Positions 1 through 8,495 of a stretch of DNA of 38,262 nt are shown here, piece by piece. The position numbers were made by a program, and so were the translations under genes. Where the stretch lies: contig JAHDDX010000021.1 in the NCBI GenBank assembly GCA_020629135.1, positions 1-38,262 on the forward strand. The letters run 5' to 3'. The DNA is from Hellea sp. GTDB lineage: Bacteria; Pseudomonadota; Alphaproteobacteria; Caulobacterales; Maricaulaceae. The stretch's first letter is position 1. Every line of letters starts with the position of its first letter. The notes below the pieces were generated by a model. It did no database searches. It was not told the origin of the DNA and was given only the letters and a program-made list of their open reading frames with translations.

Positions 1-2108
1 GCGCTGGCATGGCCACCATCTATATTTTCATAATAGAGGAAAGGCAGGCCAAGATCTTCCAGACGTTGCGCATATTTACGCGCATGACCCGGGTGAACGC
101 GGTCGTCTTTGGTCGACGTATAGATAAATGGTTCGGGATAGGCCACGCCGGTCTTAAGGTTATGATAAGGTGACAGGTTGCGAATATATTCGCCTTCGGC
201 ACCGTCATCATCCGGATCGCCATATTCACCAACCCAGGAGGCCCCGGCCAAAAGCGTGTGATAGCGCTGCATATCCAGCAATGGCACGCCAATGGCGATG
301 GCGTTAAACAGGTCCGGGCGCTGGGTCATCATAACACCCATAAGCAGTCCACCATTTGATCCACCGTGAATACCCAAATGGCCGGGTGAGGTAATATCCC
401 GATCAATCAGGTCTTCGGCGACGGAGATGAAATCATCATAAATGACCTGGCGTTTGGTTTTCAGACCCGCCTGATGCCAATCGGGACCAAACTCGCCGCC
501 GCCGCGAATATTGGCGAGCACATACACCCCGCCTTTGTTCAACCAGCCACGGCCGGTCGTGCCGCTATAGGACGGCGTCAGGGAAACCTGAAATCCGCCA
601 TATCCATATAGCAGGGTTGGATTGGCGCCGTTCATGTCCACATCCTTATTGCGAACGACAAAATATGGAATTTTTGTCCCGTCATTTGATGTGGCCTCAA
701 ATTGCTCGGCGACCATATTGGAACTGTCAAACCAGCTCGGTAGGCCTTTGGCTTTTTGGATGTCCATATTGGATGTATCAATCGACCAAAGTGTATCTGG
801 CGACAGGAAGCTTTCCGTGTTGATAAAGGCGATATCTTCTTTCGAGTTTGTACTGCCGATCGACACACTGCCATTGGCGGGAAAATCCAGTTTGGTCGAG
901 CTCCAGGCCCCGTCCTTAAAATCAAAAGCATGGGCTTCGCCCGCGACATTGTCATACAGGCTGAGCAAAAGTTTGGACTTCGTCACGCCCGAATTGCCAA
1001 TGGATTGGCGCGGACCGGGGGTGAAGACCTCATTGATGGAGTCGATGACGCCGTCTTCCATGAAATCCGTAATCGAGAAGGATATAAGGGCACCGGACTT
1101 AAATCCGCGCCAGTCTTCGCGCAAAGTCATAAGCTGCTGATCGCCAAATTGGCCACCCAGGCTGGCCTTTTCCGGCATCGGAATTTGAACGGGCGTGAAC
1201 GCATTATCGCCGCTTTGCGGAATCCAGAAATATTCGCTAGTGTAAAAGGTCATCGCGCGCACAACTATGATTTCATTGCCGCCATCGGCATTTTCTACCG
1301 TGCCCGGCCAGACACCAACATCGGTGACTTCGCCGCGGTAAAGCTCGCGCGCCTCAGATAATGGTGTGCCCCGGGTCCAGAGCTTGCTGACCATAGGATA
1401 GCCCGACTCGGTCATTGTGCCTTCGCCGAAATCAATGCCGACCAAAAGATGATCTGCATCCAGCCAGCTGGTTCCGCCTTTGGACTCAGGGGTTTCAAAC
1501 CCACCTTCGACAAAACTTTTGCTCGCAATATCAAATTCCCGATTAACGACCGCGTCTTTGCCGCCATCAGACAGGCGGATCATGCAAAGATTATAATCAG
1601 GAGCGAAACAGTCATTACCTTTGTAAACCCAATTTTTGTCTTCCGCTTTGGCCAGCGCGTCAAAGTCGAGGATTGTGTCCCAATTCGTGCCTTCGCTGCG
1701 ATAGCTGTCCATAGTGGTCGACCGCCAAATGCCGCGAACGCTGTTTTCGTCCTGCCAGAAATTATGGGCAAGACCTGCGCGGTAGCTGACAAATGGAATT
1801 TTTTCCGGTGAATTATATACTTCTAATAAATCGTCTCTGAGCGCTTCAAATCCGCTGTCATGCATTTTCGCGGCGGAGGCATCGTTCCAGGCGCGGACTT
1901 TCTCAAGCGCAGCTTCGCCTTCAACCTCTTCAAGCCAAAGATGGGTATCCAGGGCGGGCGCGTCGGAGACATCAGACGCCATGCGGGTTCCGGTCTTTTT
2001 CATAACTTCTTTTACCGTTGTTTCTGTGGAAGTGGTTTCAGTTGAACAGGCACTGAGCGTGAGTGCGGTGCCAAGCATTAAAGTTGAGAGTAATTTTTTG
2101 GACATCAT
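1..2108 (-). CDS. Prolyl oligopeptidase family (S9A) lipoprotein, C-terminus cut by window edge
   Basis: This is a serine peptidase of the prolyl oligopeptidase family, which cleaves short peptides after proline. The frame runs from tandem ATGs (2108 and 2105) to the window edge, about 702 codons without a stop. The N-terminus is a lipoprotein signal with lipobox LSAC, so the enzyme is probably anchored in the periplasm or outer membrane rather than cytosolic. The family N-terminal segment (HLWLEEVEGE, then a YRAGLAHNFWQDE-like stretch) precedes a propeller region. The alpha/beta-hydrolase triad is complete: Ser584 in GGSNGG (codon 357-359), Asp in KDDRVHPGHA (residues 668/669) and His700 in DGGHA, only about 10 bases from the edge. 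Very little of the protein should be missing. It is divergent from dapF, with under 100 bp between the starts. Family assignment is firm; substrate is unknown. Confidence 0.93.
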   Translation of the reverse strand, partial: MMSKKLLSTLMLGTALTLSACSTETTSTETTVKEVMKKTGTRMASDVSDAPALDTHLWLEEVEGEAALEKVRAWNDASAAKMHDSGFEALRDDLLEVYNSPEKIPFVSYRAGLAHNFWQDENSVRGIWRSTTMDSYRSEGTNWDTILDFDALAKAEDKNWVYKGNDCFAPDYNLCMIRLSDGGKDAVVNREFDIASKSFVEGGFETPESKGGTSWLDADHLLVGIDFGEGTMTESGYPMVSKLWTRGTPLSEARELYRGEVTDVGVWPGTVENADGGNEIIVVRAMTFYTSEYFWIPQSGDNAFTPVQIPMPEKASLGGQFGDQQLMTLREDWRGFKSGALISFSITDFMEDGVIDSINEVFTPGPRQSIGNSGVTKSKLLLSLYDNVAGEAHAFDFKDGAWSSTKLDFPANGSVSIGSTNSKEDIAFINTESFLSPDTLWSIDTSNMDIQKAKGLPSWFDSSNMVAEQFEATSNDGTKIPYFVVRNKDVDMNGANPTLLYGYGGFQVSLTPSYSGTTGRGWLNKGGVYVLANIRGGGEFGPDWHQAGLKTKRQVIYDDFISVAEDLIDRDITSPGHLGIHGGSNGGLLMGVMMTQRPDLFNAIAIGVPLLDMQRYHTLLAGASWVGEYGDPDDDGAEGEYIRNLSPYHNLKTGVAYPEPFIYTSTKDDRVHPGHARKYAQRLEDLGLPFLYYENIDGGHAS

Positions 2109-2198
2109 GCGTTCCCCATGTTTTTTTGAGCGCGCACATAAGCCCAGATTGTATCTCGGCGCAAGGGGGCCTATATGCAGTTCGAACAGGAATTGAAG

Positions 2199-3038
2199 AT
2201 GAATTTTCTGATTATGAACGGGGCGGGGAACCGCTTTGCCATTTTTGACGCCCGCGGCGAGCGGGATTTCGCGCTGTCGCCTGAACGGGTCAAGGCCATG
2301 GCCGCCCCTGGCAGCTCGACCATGGGCGAAAAAGGCGCGGATCAGGTGATCGTCCTGCGCGACGCTAAAAGTGCTGATGCTGACATGTTTATGGAAATCT
2401 GGAACCAAAAAGGGTTTGAGGTCGATGCCTGCGGAAACGCAACACGCTGTGCCGCCTGGCTCTATTTCCGGGATCACGACCGGGAAAAAATGGTGCTCCA
2501 GACGAATGACGGTCTATTGACCTGCTGGCCTGCAGGAGACAACCGCATTGCCGTAGATATGGGGCCGCCCAAGCTGGAATGGGATCAAATCCCGTTGCAA
2601 GAGCCTATGCACACCCATCATATTGATGTGAAGGTCGGTCCGATTGATGATCCGGTCTTATCTAATCCTGGCGCGGTCAGCATGGGTAACCCCCATTGTG
2701 TGTTTTTCGTTGATGATTTTGACAAGGCCAAGCCGGACCGAGTTGGCCCGATGATCGAATTTCACCCGCTGTTTCCGGATCAGGCCAATGTCGGCTTTGC
2801 CCGCATTGACGGGCCGGATAGGATCAGGCTTAAAGTCTGGGAACGCGGTGTGGGGATGACGCTTGCCTGCGGGACAGGCGCTTGCGCGGCTGTGGTCGCG
2901 GCCGTGCGTCAAAACCGAACCCGACGCGAAGTCAACGTGACCGTCGACGGCGGCGAACTTCATATCAAATGGCGCGTGGGCGATGATCATGTGATCATGA
3001 CCGGCCCGGTTGAACTGGAATATGAACGCGGCGCTTAA
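2199..3038 (+). CDS. dapF: Diaminopimelate epimerase
   Basis: DapF converts LL- to meso-diaminopimelate in the cytosol, the last step before peptidoglycan crosslinking precursors and lysine. Both catalytic cysteines are visible: Cys78 in DACGNATRC and Cys224 in ACGTGAC (numbered from 2199). The N-terminal motif MNGAGNRF matches the family's conserved start, so I place the start at 2199, preceded by AGGA at good spacing. An earlier in-frame ATG at 2175 with AGGGGG upstream would add eight residues and cannot be excluded. Length (279 aa) is normal. In many alphaproteobacteria dapF is followed directly by mtaB and ftsY; here three minus-strand genes intervene. It ends 79 bp before the convergent gene at 3118. 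Confidence 0.96.
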   Translation: MNFLIMNGAGNRFAIFDARGERDFALSPERVKAMAAPGSSTMGEKGADQVIVLRDAKSADADMFMEIWNQKGFEVDACGNATRCAAWLYFRDHDREKMVLQTNDGLLTCWPAGDNRIAVDMGPPKLEWDQIPLQEPMHTHHIDVKVGPIDDPVLSNPGAVSMGNPHCVFFVDDFDKAKPDRVGPMIEFHPLFPDQANVGFARIDGPDRIRLKVWERGVGMTLACGTGACAAVVAAVRQNRTRREVNVTVDGGELHIKWRVGDDHVIMTGPVELEYERGA

Positions 3039-3117
3039 GTAATCCGCATCCTCAATTAATAAGCTTGGGAAAGGAATTCGACTTACCAGACGACTCTGTG
3101 GGGCCAGCGAGTTCGAC

Positions 3118-4338
3118 CTAATTCCGCGGAAATGGATTGGAAGGCCGGGATGAATCAGGGGCGGGCTTGAAATCAAAATTTATGATTTTCTTCTCACCCT
3201 CGATTTTGGTAAACTCTAATACATACCCTAACATCGATAATTGGACTTTTCCGTTTTCATCATAGGTCCGTTGACTTTTCGAAAAGCCGCGCTCCCAAAG
3301 CCAAACCTTTTTCCGACCGTCGTCAAGATGAAGTTCAACTTTTATGCGTTCGTCCTTGGCCCGTTTAAAAATCAGATCAATCCGAATGTCCGTGCCAAAA
3401 TCTACTTCTTGTTCTTCAATTTCGGGGATTGTACCCCCATCTATCATCCCTCCGCGAAAGGTCGGGACATAAAATTGACTTTGTTCCTTTTTGCCTTCCA
3501 GATACGAGGCCTGCACTATTTCTTTTTTAGCAAATAAATGACGGCTGCGCCCATCCCAAAATATACAAAGTGGTTTCTTCTCAGTCGGTCGAATAGCACA
3601 CCATGCCAGTCCGCTGGCTGTTCGTCCCGTTTTGTTGTCTCGGGCGGAGCCGTAGTGACTGGCATAAAGTAATGTGCCCGCGGGTACTTGTTTAGAAGAG
3701 TCCAGGATTTGAGTGCCGCCAGCCTTAAAGCTTAGGTCATTGAGTAAAACACCTGTCCGTATCGGTCGGATCTTATAGGATAGAACGATATTGTCCTTTT
3801 TTATTTTTCCAGCAGGGGCTATTTTAATACTATCTTCGATAACTTCGTAGCCGCCAAAACCCTTGAAAAAATCTGGACGGGGTATTTCTTTTGGCACGGG
3901 GTCAATTTGTTCATTTTTATCTGATCGACTTTGCGGCGCTGAATTCTCAGGCGCAACTTCCGGTAATACAGGGAGCGGCGACGGAGAGCCTTTCTTATCG
4001 AAATATCGAAATTGGATGCGCGTGGAAATTTTCTGGAGGCCAGTTTCATTCTGCCGGTACTTCCATTTTTCTACCGCCTTAATCGAAGCGCTTTCAAAAA
4101 TCCGATCCGTACATCTCAATGCAACAACATTGTGGATACTTCCGTCCGGACGCACGTCATATTGAATTTCGCATTGTCCTGAGAATTTTACCTTACGGGG
4201 CATGACGGGCGGAATACGGACTAAAGGTTCAATGTTGGGATCAACCGTTTTTGGGTCAGGAGATTGTGCGATTGAGTTGGAAGAAAAAATCGCCAGAAAA
4301 CAGATAATAAATGTGGGTAAAATAAATGTAGATTTCAT
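3118..4338 (-). CDS. Secreted protein with TonB C-terminal-type domain and an unrecognised C-terminal region
   Basis: The 406-residue product starts with a Sec signal peptide (hydrophobic residues about 4-24, cleavage probably after SIAQ). Residues about 40-115 resemble a TonB C-terminal domain: PPVMPRKVKFSGQCEIQYDV, PDGSIHNV, ASIKAVEKWKYR. There is no uncleaved N-terminal anchor and no Pro-rich spacer as in true TonB, so it is probably a free periplasmic protein using the fold for binding rather than an energy transducer. The remaining 290 residues, with many Lys, Phe and Trp (for example KKVWLWERGFSKS), I do not recognise. A Pro/Ser linker lies around residues 118-145. By eye the gene is richer in A+T than dapF. 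It belongs to the three-gene minus-strand block between dapF and mtaB. Confidence 0.75.
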   Translation of the reverse strand: MKSTFILPTFIICFLAIFSSNSIAQSPDPKTVDPNIEPLVRIPPVMPRKVKFSGQCEIQYDVRPDGSIHNVVALRCTDRIFESASIKAVEKWKYRQNETGLQKISTRIQFRYFDKKGSPSPLPVLPEVAPENSAPQSRSDKNEQIDPVPKEIPRPDFFKGFGGYEVIEDSIKIAPAGKIKKDNIVLSYKIRPIRTGVLLNDLSFKAGGTQILDSSKQVPAGTLLYASHYGSARDNKTGRTASGLAWCAIRPTEKKPLCIFWDGRSRHLFAKKEIVQASYLEGKKEQSQFYVPTFRGGMIDGGTIPEIEEQEVDFGTDIRIDLIFKRAKDERIKVELHLDDGRKKVWLWERGFSKSQRTYDENGKVQLSMLGYVLEFTKIEGEKKIINFDFKPAPDSSRPSNPFPRN

Positions 4339-4437
4339 GAACTCTTGTCTAAGTGGAACTTAAAGAGTTGGCAATCTAGAATGTGAGTCCAAATATTCCT
4401 CTTTCAAAAACAGCAGGATATCGCGCATAGGAATCAA

Positions 4438-5439
4438 TCAGCCATTGGCCTGCAGCCAGTCAAAGGCCACATTGACGGTTTTCATTTTCTCGGCGGCCAC
4501 GGCCTGTTCCTGTTCGGATTTGCCGACATTGCGGTCCGGGTGATATTTCACCGCCATTTGACGATAGGCGGCCTTGATCTCGTCGGGGCTTGCGTCTGAG
4601 GTCAAACCGAAAATCGCCAGATAGCGCTCGCGCTCGGACGGCATCGCCGCGCTTTGCGGTGTATAATGTTGTTCAGCTTTAAACTCGGCGCGAAAATATT
4701 CGGGCTCGTAACTGTCAAATTCAAGCTGTACGCCAAACCGATTAAGCGCGTCATTAAGCTCTTCCTGGCGCATGCCCTGGGCACTGGTGATGATAAAAAG
4801 CCGGTGAATAAAATTCGAGCTCGCCAGTCCGGTTGTTGCCGCGAAATAAACAATATTGGAAACGGTTCTGGAGAACCGCCTTTTATGGCTGCGGGCCAGA
4901 TGCCCAAGGATCCGGTTGGCGGTGATGGCCTCGTCTTTTTGGCGCTCGATCAATCGGACAATTTTTTCCGGTGAATATTTTTGCGTGATCGGGTGATGAA
5001 AGAGCAGGCTTTCGAGGTTCAGTCCGCGCCGGGCGCCAAAGAAATAGGCCACACACATGACGAAGCTGTCGATCTCGGCATTGATGGTGTTCGAGTGAAA
5101 CTGATAGTTTTTGGGCTGAAACAGATTGATCACCGGATCGAGAATACGGTGAAGCCCGATATCGCTTTCAATATTGGCTGCGGGTTCGCGGGCAAATAAT
5201 CCGATCACCACACAGGACCCCAGGATCATATTATTTGAAACACTGGCATCCGCATTCCAGTTCTGACCCCAGCCACCCCAGACCGCAAGGCTCACAATCG
5301 CGGCCATCATGATCATGCGAAATCCGGCCCGTAGCCAGCTGACATCATCCACCCCGAACAGGCGGCTGATTTCTGCAAAGGCGGTCAGACCAATGCACAT
5401 TCCGATGATAGCGCTGATTAAAACCACGCGTCCCCACAC
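4438..5439 (-). CDS. Membrane-anchored J-domain protein (DjlA-like)
   Basis: This is a probable membrane co-chaperone that would recruit DnaK/Hsp70. Residues about 5-24, 40-56 and possibly 69-83 are hydrophobic and suggest two or three membrane segments. A helical middle region (about 118-240) is in the position of the TerB-like domain of DjlA. The C-terminal residues about 270-333 form a J domain: YLAIFGLTSDASPDEIKAAYRQ, then the invariant HPD at 300-302. The frame opens with GTG at 5439 because an in-frame TAA lies 21 bases upstream and the nearby ATG is in another frame. Classical DjlA has one transmembrane segment, so the extra hydrophobic stretches make this a variant. The J domain is certain; the DjlA label is inference from layout. 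Confidence 0.85.
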   Translation of the reverse strand: MWGRVVLISAIIGMCIGLTAFAEISRLFGVDDVSWLRAGFRMIMMAAIVSLAVWGGWGQNWNADASVSNNMILGSCVVIGLFAREPAANIESDIGLHRILDPVINLFQPKNYQFHSNTINAEIDSFVMCVAYFFGARRGLNLESLLFHHPITQKYSPEKIVRLIERQKDEAITANRILGHLARSHKRRFSRTVSNIVYFAATTGLASSNFIHRLFIITSAQGMRQEELNDALNRFGVQLEFDSYEPEYFRAEFKAEQHYTPQSAAMPSERERYLAIFGLTSDASPDEIKAAYRQMAVKYHPDRNVGKSEQEQAVAAEKMKTVNVAFDWLQANG

Positions 5440-5549
5440 ATTTATTGTGTGATTATCTTACAATAACCGGATTAATTTTTAGTGTGTCCGAGAGGCTCGG
5501 TGAAAATATTCAGATGCAAGTTTAAATTCGTTGATTTGTCGAAGAGGAG

Positions 5550-7019
5550 TTACTTTGTCTGGGAAAGCCTTTCAGCCGCTTGTGTTCTGACTTTTTTGGA
5601 TCTGGCCCATAATTTTGCTTTTTCCAAAATGGCATTGGAAGCGGCGCTTTCGCCGGCTTGATCAAAAACTTTAACCAAGCGCATATTGCCATTTAAAAAG
5701 TTCCTGTGTTTGTAGTAATTTGCGCATTGCTTTGCGGAATAGACAGCTTGTTTTGAGAGATCGTCCGCTGTCGCGGCATAGGTCGAAACATAGTCAAAAT
5801 GAGCTTGTAAATTTTGTGGGTTTGCCCGCATGGCCTGTTTTAGGTGCTTTCGGGCGGATTGTATCTGATCAGGATTGCTTGGTGTTTTTTCGTTTTTGAA
5901 GGCCCGTAATTTTACATGGCCCGCAATTTGTAAAATCCGGTCGTCATCAGGACTAATTTCGATCGCTTTGGCAATATATTGTGTTGCGGCATTCTCATCT
6001 TTTGCAATGTTCAATAAAGCCCTGGAAGCTGCGATTTGAGCTTCGGGCCCACTGTTTTGTTCCGATTTTTGATAATGCCGTTCTGCAGCGTCATATCCTT
6101 TTATGCTGCCTTGAAACAATCTCGTAGCTTCGCCGCGATGGAAATATTCCTCACCTTTTGAAAGAGATTTAACCGCTATGTTTGGAGCAATGCTTTCAGT
6201 TTCTAAGGTTATTGAAACTGTCCGATACTTATTGGCTTTGAAATACGCCCGCAGTAAATCGCCGAACTCATTTGGGGTCATTTCAAACGCGTTTTGAAAC
6301 GCCATGAGTGAGCTCTCTCCCTCTGTTAACAGTTTTTGATAGACCAAATATTTTTTGGAATATTCCGGATTTGACAAAATAAAATGAACCGATAGCCAGC
6401 TTTGGGAATAAAATAACAAACGGGTTTTTCGACCCTTGGGGTATTGCCTTACAGCATTCAAAACTGTTTCAAAGTCGATCCATTTTTCACTTTTAAGTCG
6501 GTTCCCTCTTTTATCATTTGGAAGACCGATGGTTACCCGATTATCCTTTCCGATCTTAAAGGTGGATAAATATTCGGCGAAACCTTCATTATACCATCTT
6601 GGCGAAATATTATTTGTGTAAGTCGCGATTATGTGATGAGAAAACTCATGATAAGCCGTTTGGCGAGAGCGACTGTCTTTTTTTCCAATGTCCTTAAGGT
6701 TTACGATTAATACCGGGCCTTCTCTACGCGGGGCGTAAACTCCGGAAAAATATTTATGTCCTGTGATACTTGCGACGTCATCCAATGATTTTACGGCGTA
6801 AATTTTTAATGGAACGAGTTCCTGTGAAACAGGGATCTGCATTAGCTCAAAAATAATTGATCGAAACTCTTCAAAATCTTCCAGCAATTCCGTTGCTGTT
6901 TTTGGTGTTGTATCCCCGACAAAAATAAAATTTTCTGATCGTGCTTTGACCCAATCGGCCCATGCTGTTTGAGCTGGGCTTAAGATCAAAATAAGAAGGG
7001 CGAGAATAAGAGCGCGCAT
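5550..7019 (-). CDS. Secreted HExxH metallopeptidase (peptidase MA-like) with TPR-type C-terminus
   Basis: The 489-residue protein starts with a clear signal peptide (MRALILALLILILS, cleavage near AWA). A zinc site follows: His124-Glu125-x-x-His128 in HEFSHH, and a downstream glutamate in NEGFAEYL (145 or 149) as third ligand, the arrangement seen in peptidase-MA-like gluzincins. After about residue 290 the sequence turns into Ala-rich helical repeats with TPR character (EGEEYFHRGEA-like starts, KAIEISPDDDRI, KQAMRANPQNLQAHFDYV). It is therefore probably a periplasmic peptidase with a protein-binding tail; the substrate is unknown. By eye the gene is clearly richer in A+T than mtaB or dapF, and it is the first gene of the minus-strand block, divergent from mtaB. 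Confidence 0.85.
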   Translation of the reverse strand: MRALILALLILILSPAQTAWADWVKARSENFIFVGDTTPKTATELLEDFEEFRSIIFELMQIPVSQELVPLKIYAVKSLDDVASITGHKYFSGVYAPRREGPVLIVNLKDIGKKDSRSRQTAYHEFSHHIIATYTNNISPRWYNEGFAEYLSTFKIGKDNRVTIGLPNDKRGNRLKSEKWIDFETVLNAVRQYPKGRKTRLLFYSQSWLSVHFILSNPEYSKKYLVYQKLLTEGESSLMAFQNAFEMTPNEFGDLLRAYFKANKYRTVSITLETESIAPNIAVKSLSKGEEYFHRGEATRLFQGSIKGYDAAERHYQKSEQNSGPEAQIAASRALLNIAKDENAATQYIAKAIEISPDDDRILQIAGHVKLRAFKNEKTPSNPDQIQSARKHLKQAMRANPQNLQAHFDYVSTYAATADDLSKQAVYSAKQCANYYKHRNFLNGNMRLVKVFDQAGESAASNAILEKAKLWARSKKVRTQAAERLSQTK

Positions 7020-7202
7020 AAAGTGTCTTTATTGTCGGGCCTGACTTAAAGTCAACACTCCTGATCATCTGTTTCCAGTTATTCACCCTAAACGCCAAGC
7101 GTCCACTTTCCGTATCCGAGCGAGCCGGAATAACTGTCATTCAATTTTAGAATTTTTCGTGGGTACTTGACCGCAACTGGACAACCGACCACATAGCGGG
7201 CC

Positions 7203-8495
7203 ATGTGCAATGGCGAAAAATCCGGGCCAGAAGTGATTACCCTTGGGTGTCGTCTTAATGCCTATGAAAGCGATGTGGCTTTGGGTCATGCGCGTGATGC
7301 GGGCCTGGAAGATGCGGTCATCATCAATACATGTGCTGTGACCAATGAGGCCGTACGTCAATCCCGCCAAACTATTCGCCGCGCCGCCAAGACCCGACCT
7401 GATGCCAAGATCATTGTCACGGGCTGCGCCGCGCAAATAGACCCGCAAGCCTTTGCTGAAATGCCCGAAGTTGACCGGGTCATCGGCAATGCCGAAAAGA
7501 TGGTGCCGACTACTTTTGAGCCCGCGCAATTGTTTTCCGGTGAAAAGATCCGGGTCAATGACATTATGACGGTTCGTGAAACGGCCCCCCAACTCATAGG
7601 CGGTGGTAATCGAGCGCCTGAAAAAAGCCAGAACAGAACCCGTGCGTTTTTACAGGTTCAAAATGGCTGCGATCACCGCTGTACCTTTTGTATTATTCCG
7701 TATGGTCGGGGGCAGGCGCGTTCAGTGCCCGCTGGCGAAATTGTCGCCCATGTCAAAGATCTGGTGGCGCAAGGATATGGCGAAGTGGTTCTAACTGGTG
7801 TGGACTTGTCGTCCTGGGGCGGAGATTTGCCCGGAAAGCCGCCATTAGGGGACTTGGTGCGTCGGGTGTTGAAACTTGTGCCCGAATTGCCGCGCCTTCG
7901 TCTGTCTTCGATTGATCCGGCCGAAATCGATCCGGCTTTATTCGAAGCCCTGACGACAGAACCCCGAATGACACCATATCTGCATTTATCACTGCAGGCT
8001 GGGGACAATATGATCTTAAAGCGTATGAAGCGTCGCCATAGTCGCGAAGATGCGATTGCGCTTTGTCAAAAACTCAAAGACAAACGCCCGGAAATGACCT
8101 TTGGAGCCGATATTATTGCCGGCTTTCCAACTGAAACAGAAGCAATGTTTGAAAACAGTCGGTCTATTATTTCTGAAATCGGCATCGCCTGGCTGCACGT
8201 CTTTCCCTACTCTGCGCGCGAGGGGACACCGGCAGCGAAAATGCCGCCTGTGGACGGGAAAAGGATTAAAGCCCGCGCCCGAATTCTACGCGAAGAAGGC
8301 GCCCAGGTTAAGGCCAGGCATTTTCAAGCGAGACTGGGTCAAACGGATATGGCCTTGTTTGAAGAAACCGGCCTGGGGCGATTGCCGGATTTCACCCTGG
8401 TCAAGGTAGACAATCCGCCAAAAAGCGGTAGCTTCGCCAAGATCAAAATAACCGGAGCGGATGATGATCACGCGATTGGGACATTAAGCGCATGA
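7203..8495 (+). CDS. mtaB: tRNA threonylcarbamoyladenosine (t6A37) methylthiotransferase MtaB
   Basis: MtaB is a radical-SAM enzyme that turns t6A37 into ms2t6A37 in tRNAs reading ANN codons. The N-terminal MTTase domain carries Cys16 (LGCRLNAYES), Cys44 (NTCAVT) and Cys75 (VTGCAAQ), which bind the auxiliary 4Fe-4S cluster. The radical-SAM triad is Cys156, Cys160 and Cys163 in NGCDHRCTFC. The GCRLNAYES form points to MtaB rather than MiaB. Length (430 aa) is normal. The ATG at 7203 is the first in frame after a TAG at 7194 and has no strong ribosome site. The stop overlaps the ftsY start by four bases (ATGA), so the two are translationally coupled. No promoter could be assigned with confidence in the 183-bp divergent gap. 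Confidence 0.95.
   Translation: MCNGEKSGPEVITLGCRLNAYESDVALGHARDAGLEDAVIINTCAVTNEAVRQSRQTIRRAAKTRPDAKIIVTGCAAQIDPQAFAEMPEVDRVIGNAEKMVPTTFEPAQLFSGEKIRVNDIMTVRETAPQLIGGGNRAPEKSQNRTRAFLQVQNGCDHRCTFCIIPYGRGQARSVPAGEIVAHVKDLVAQGYGEVVLTGVDLSSWGGDLPGKPPLGDLVRRVLKLVPELPRLRLSSIDPAEIDPALFEALTTEPRMTPYLHLSLQAGDNMILKRMKRRHSREDAIALCQKLKDKRPEMTFGADIIAGFPTETEAMFENSRSIISEIGIAWLHVFPYSAREGTPAAKMPPVDGKRIKARARILREEGAQVKARHFQARLGQTDMALFEETGLGRLPDFTLVKVDNPPKSGSFAKIKITGADDDHAIGTLSA

Noticed and set aside
756-1361. 201-residue plus-strand frame
   Set aside because: It lies antisense to the prolyl oligopeptidase, which has clear family motifs across the whole region.
5487-5499. Small hairpin CCGAG-AGG-CTCGG after the HExxH peptidase gene
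   Set aside because: The stem is only 5 bp and no T run follows on either strand, so I do not call it a terminator.
7140-7202. TTGACC near 7167 as an mtaB promoter
   Set aside because: The only possible -10 partner would be within about ten bases of the start codon with poor match and spacing.
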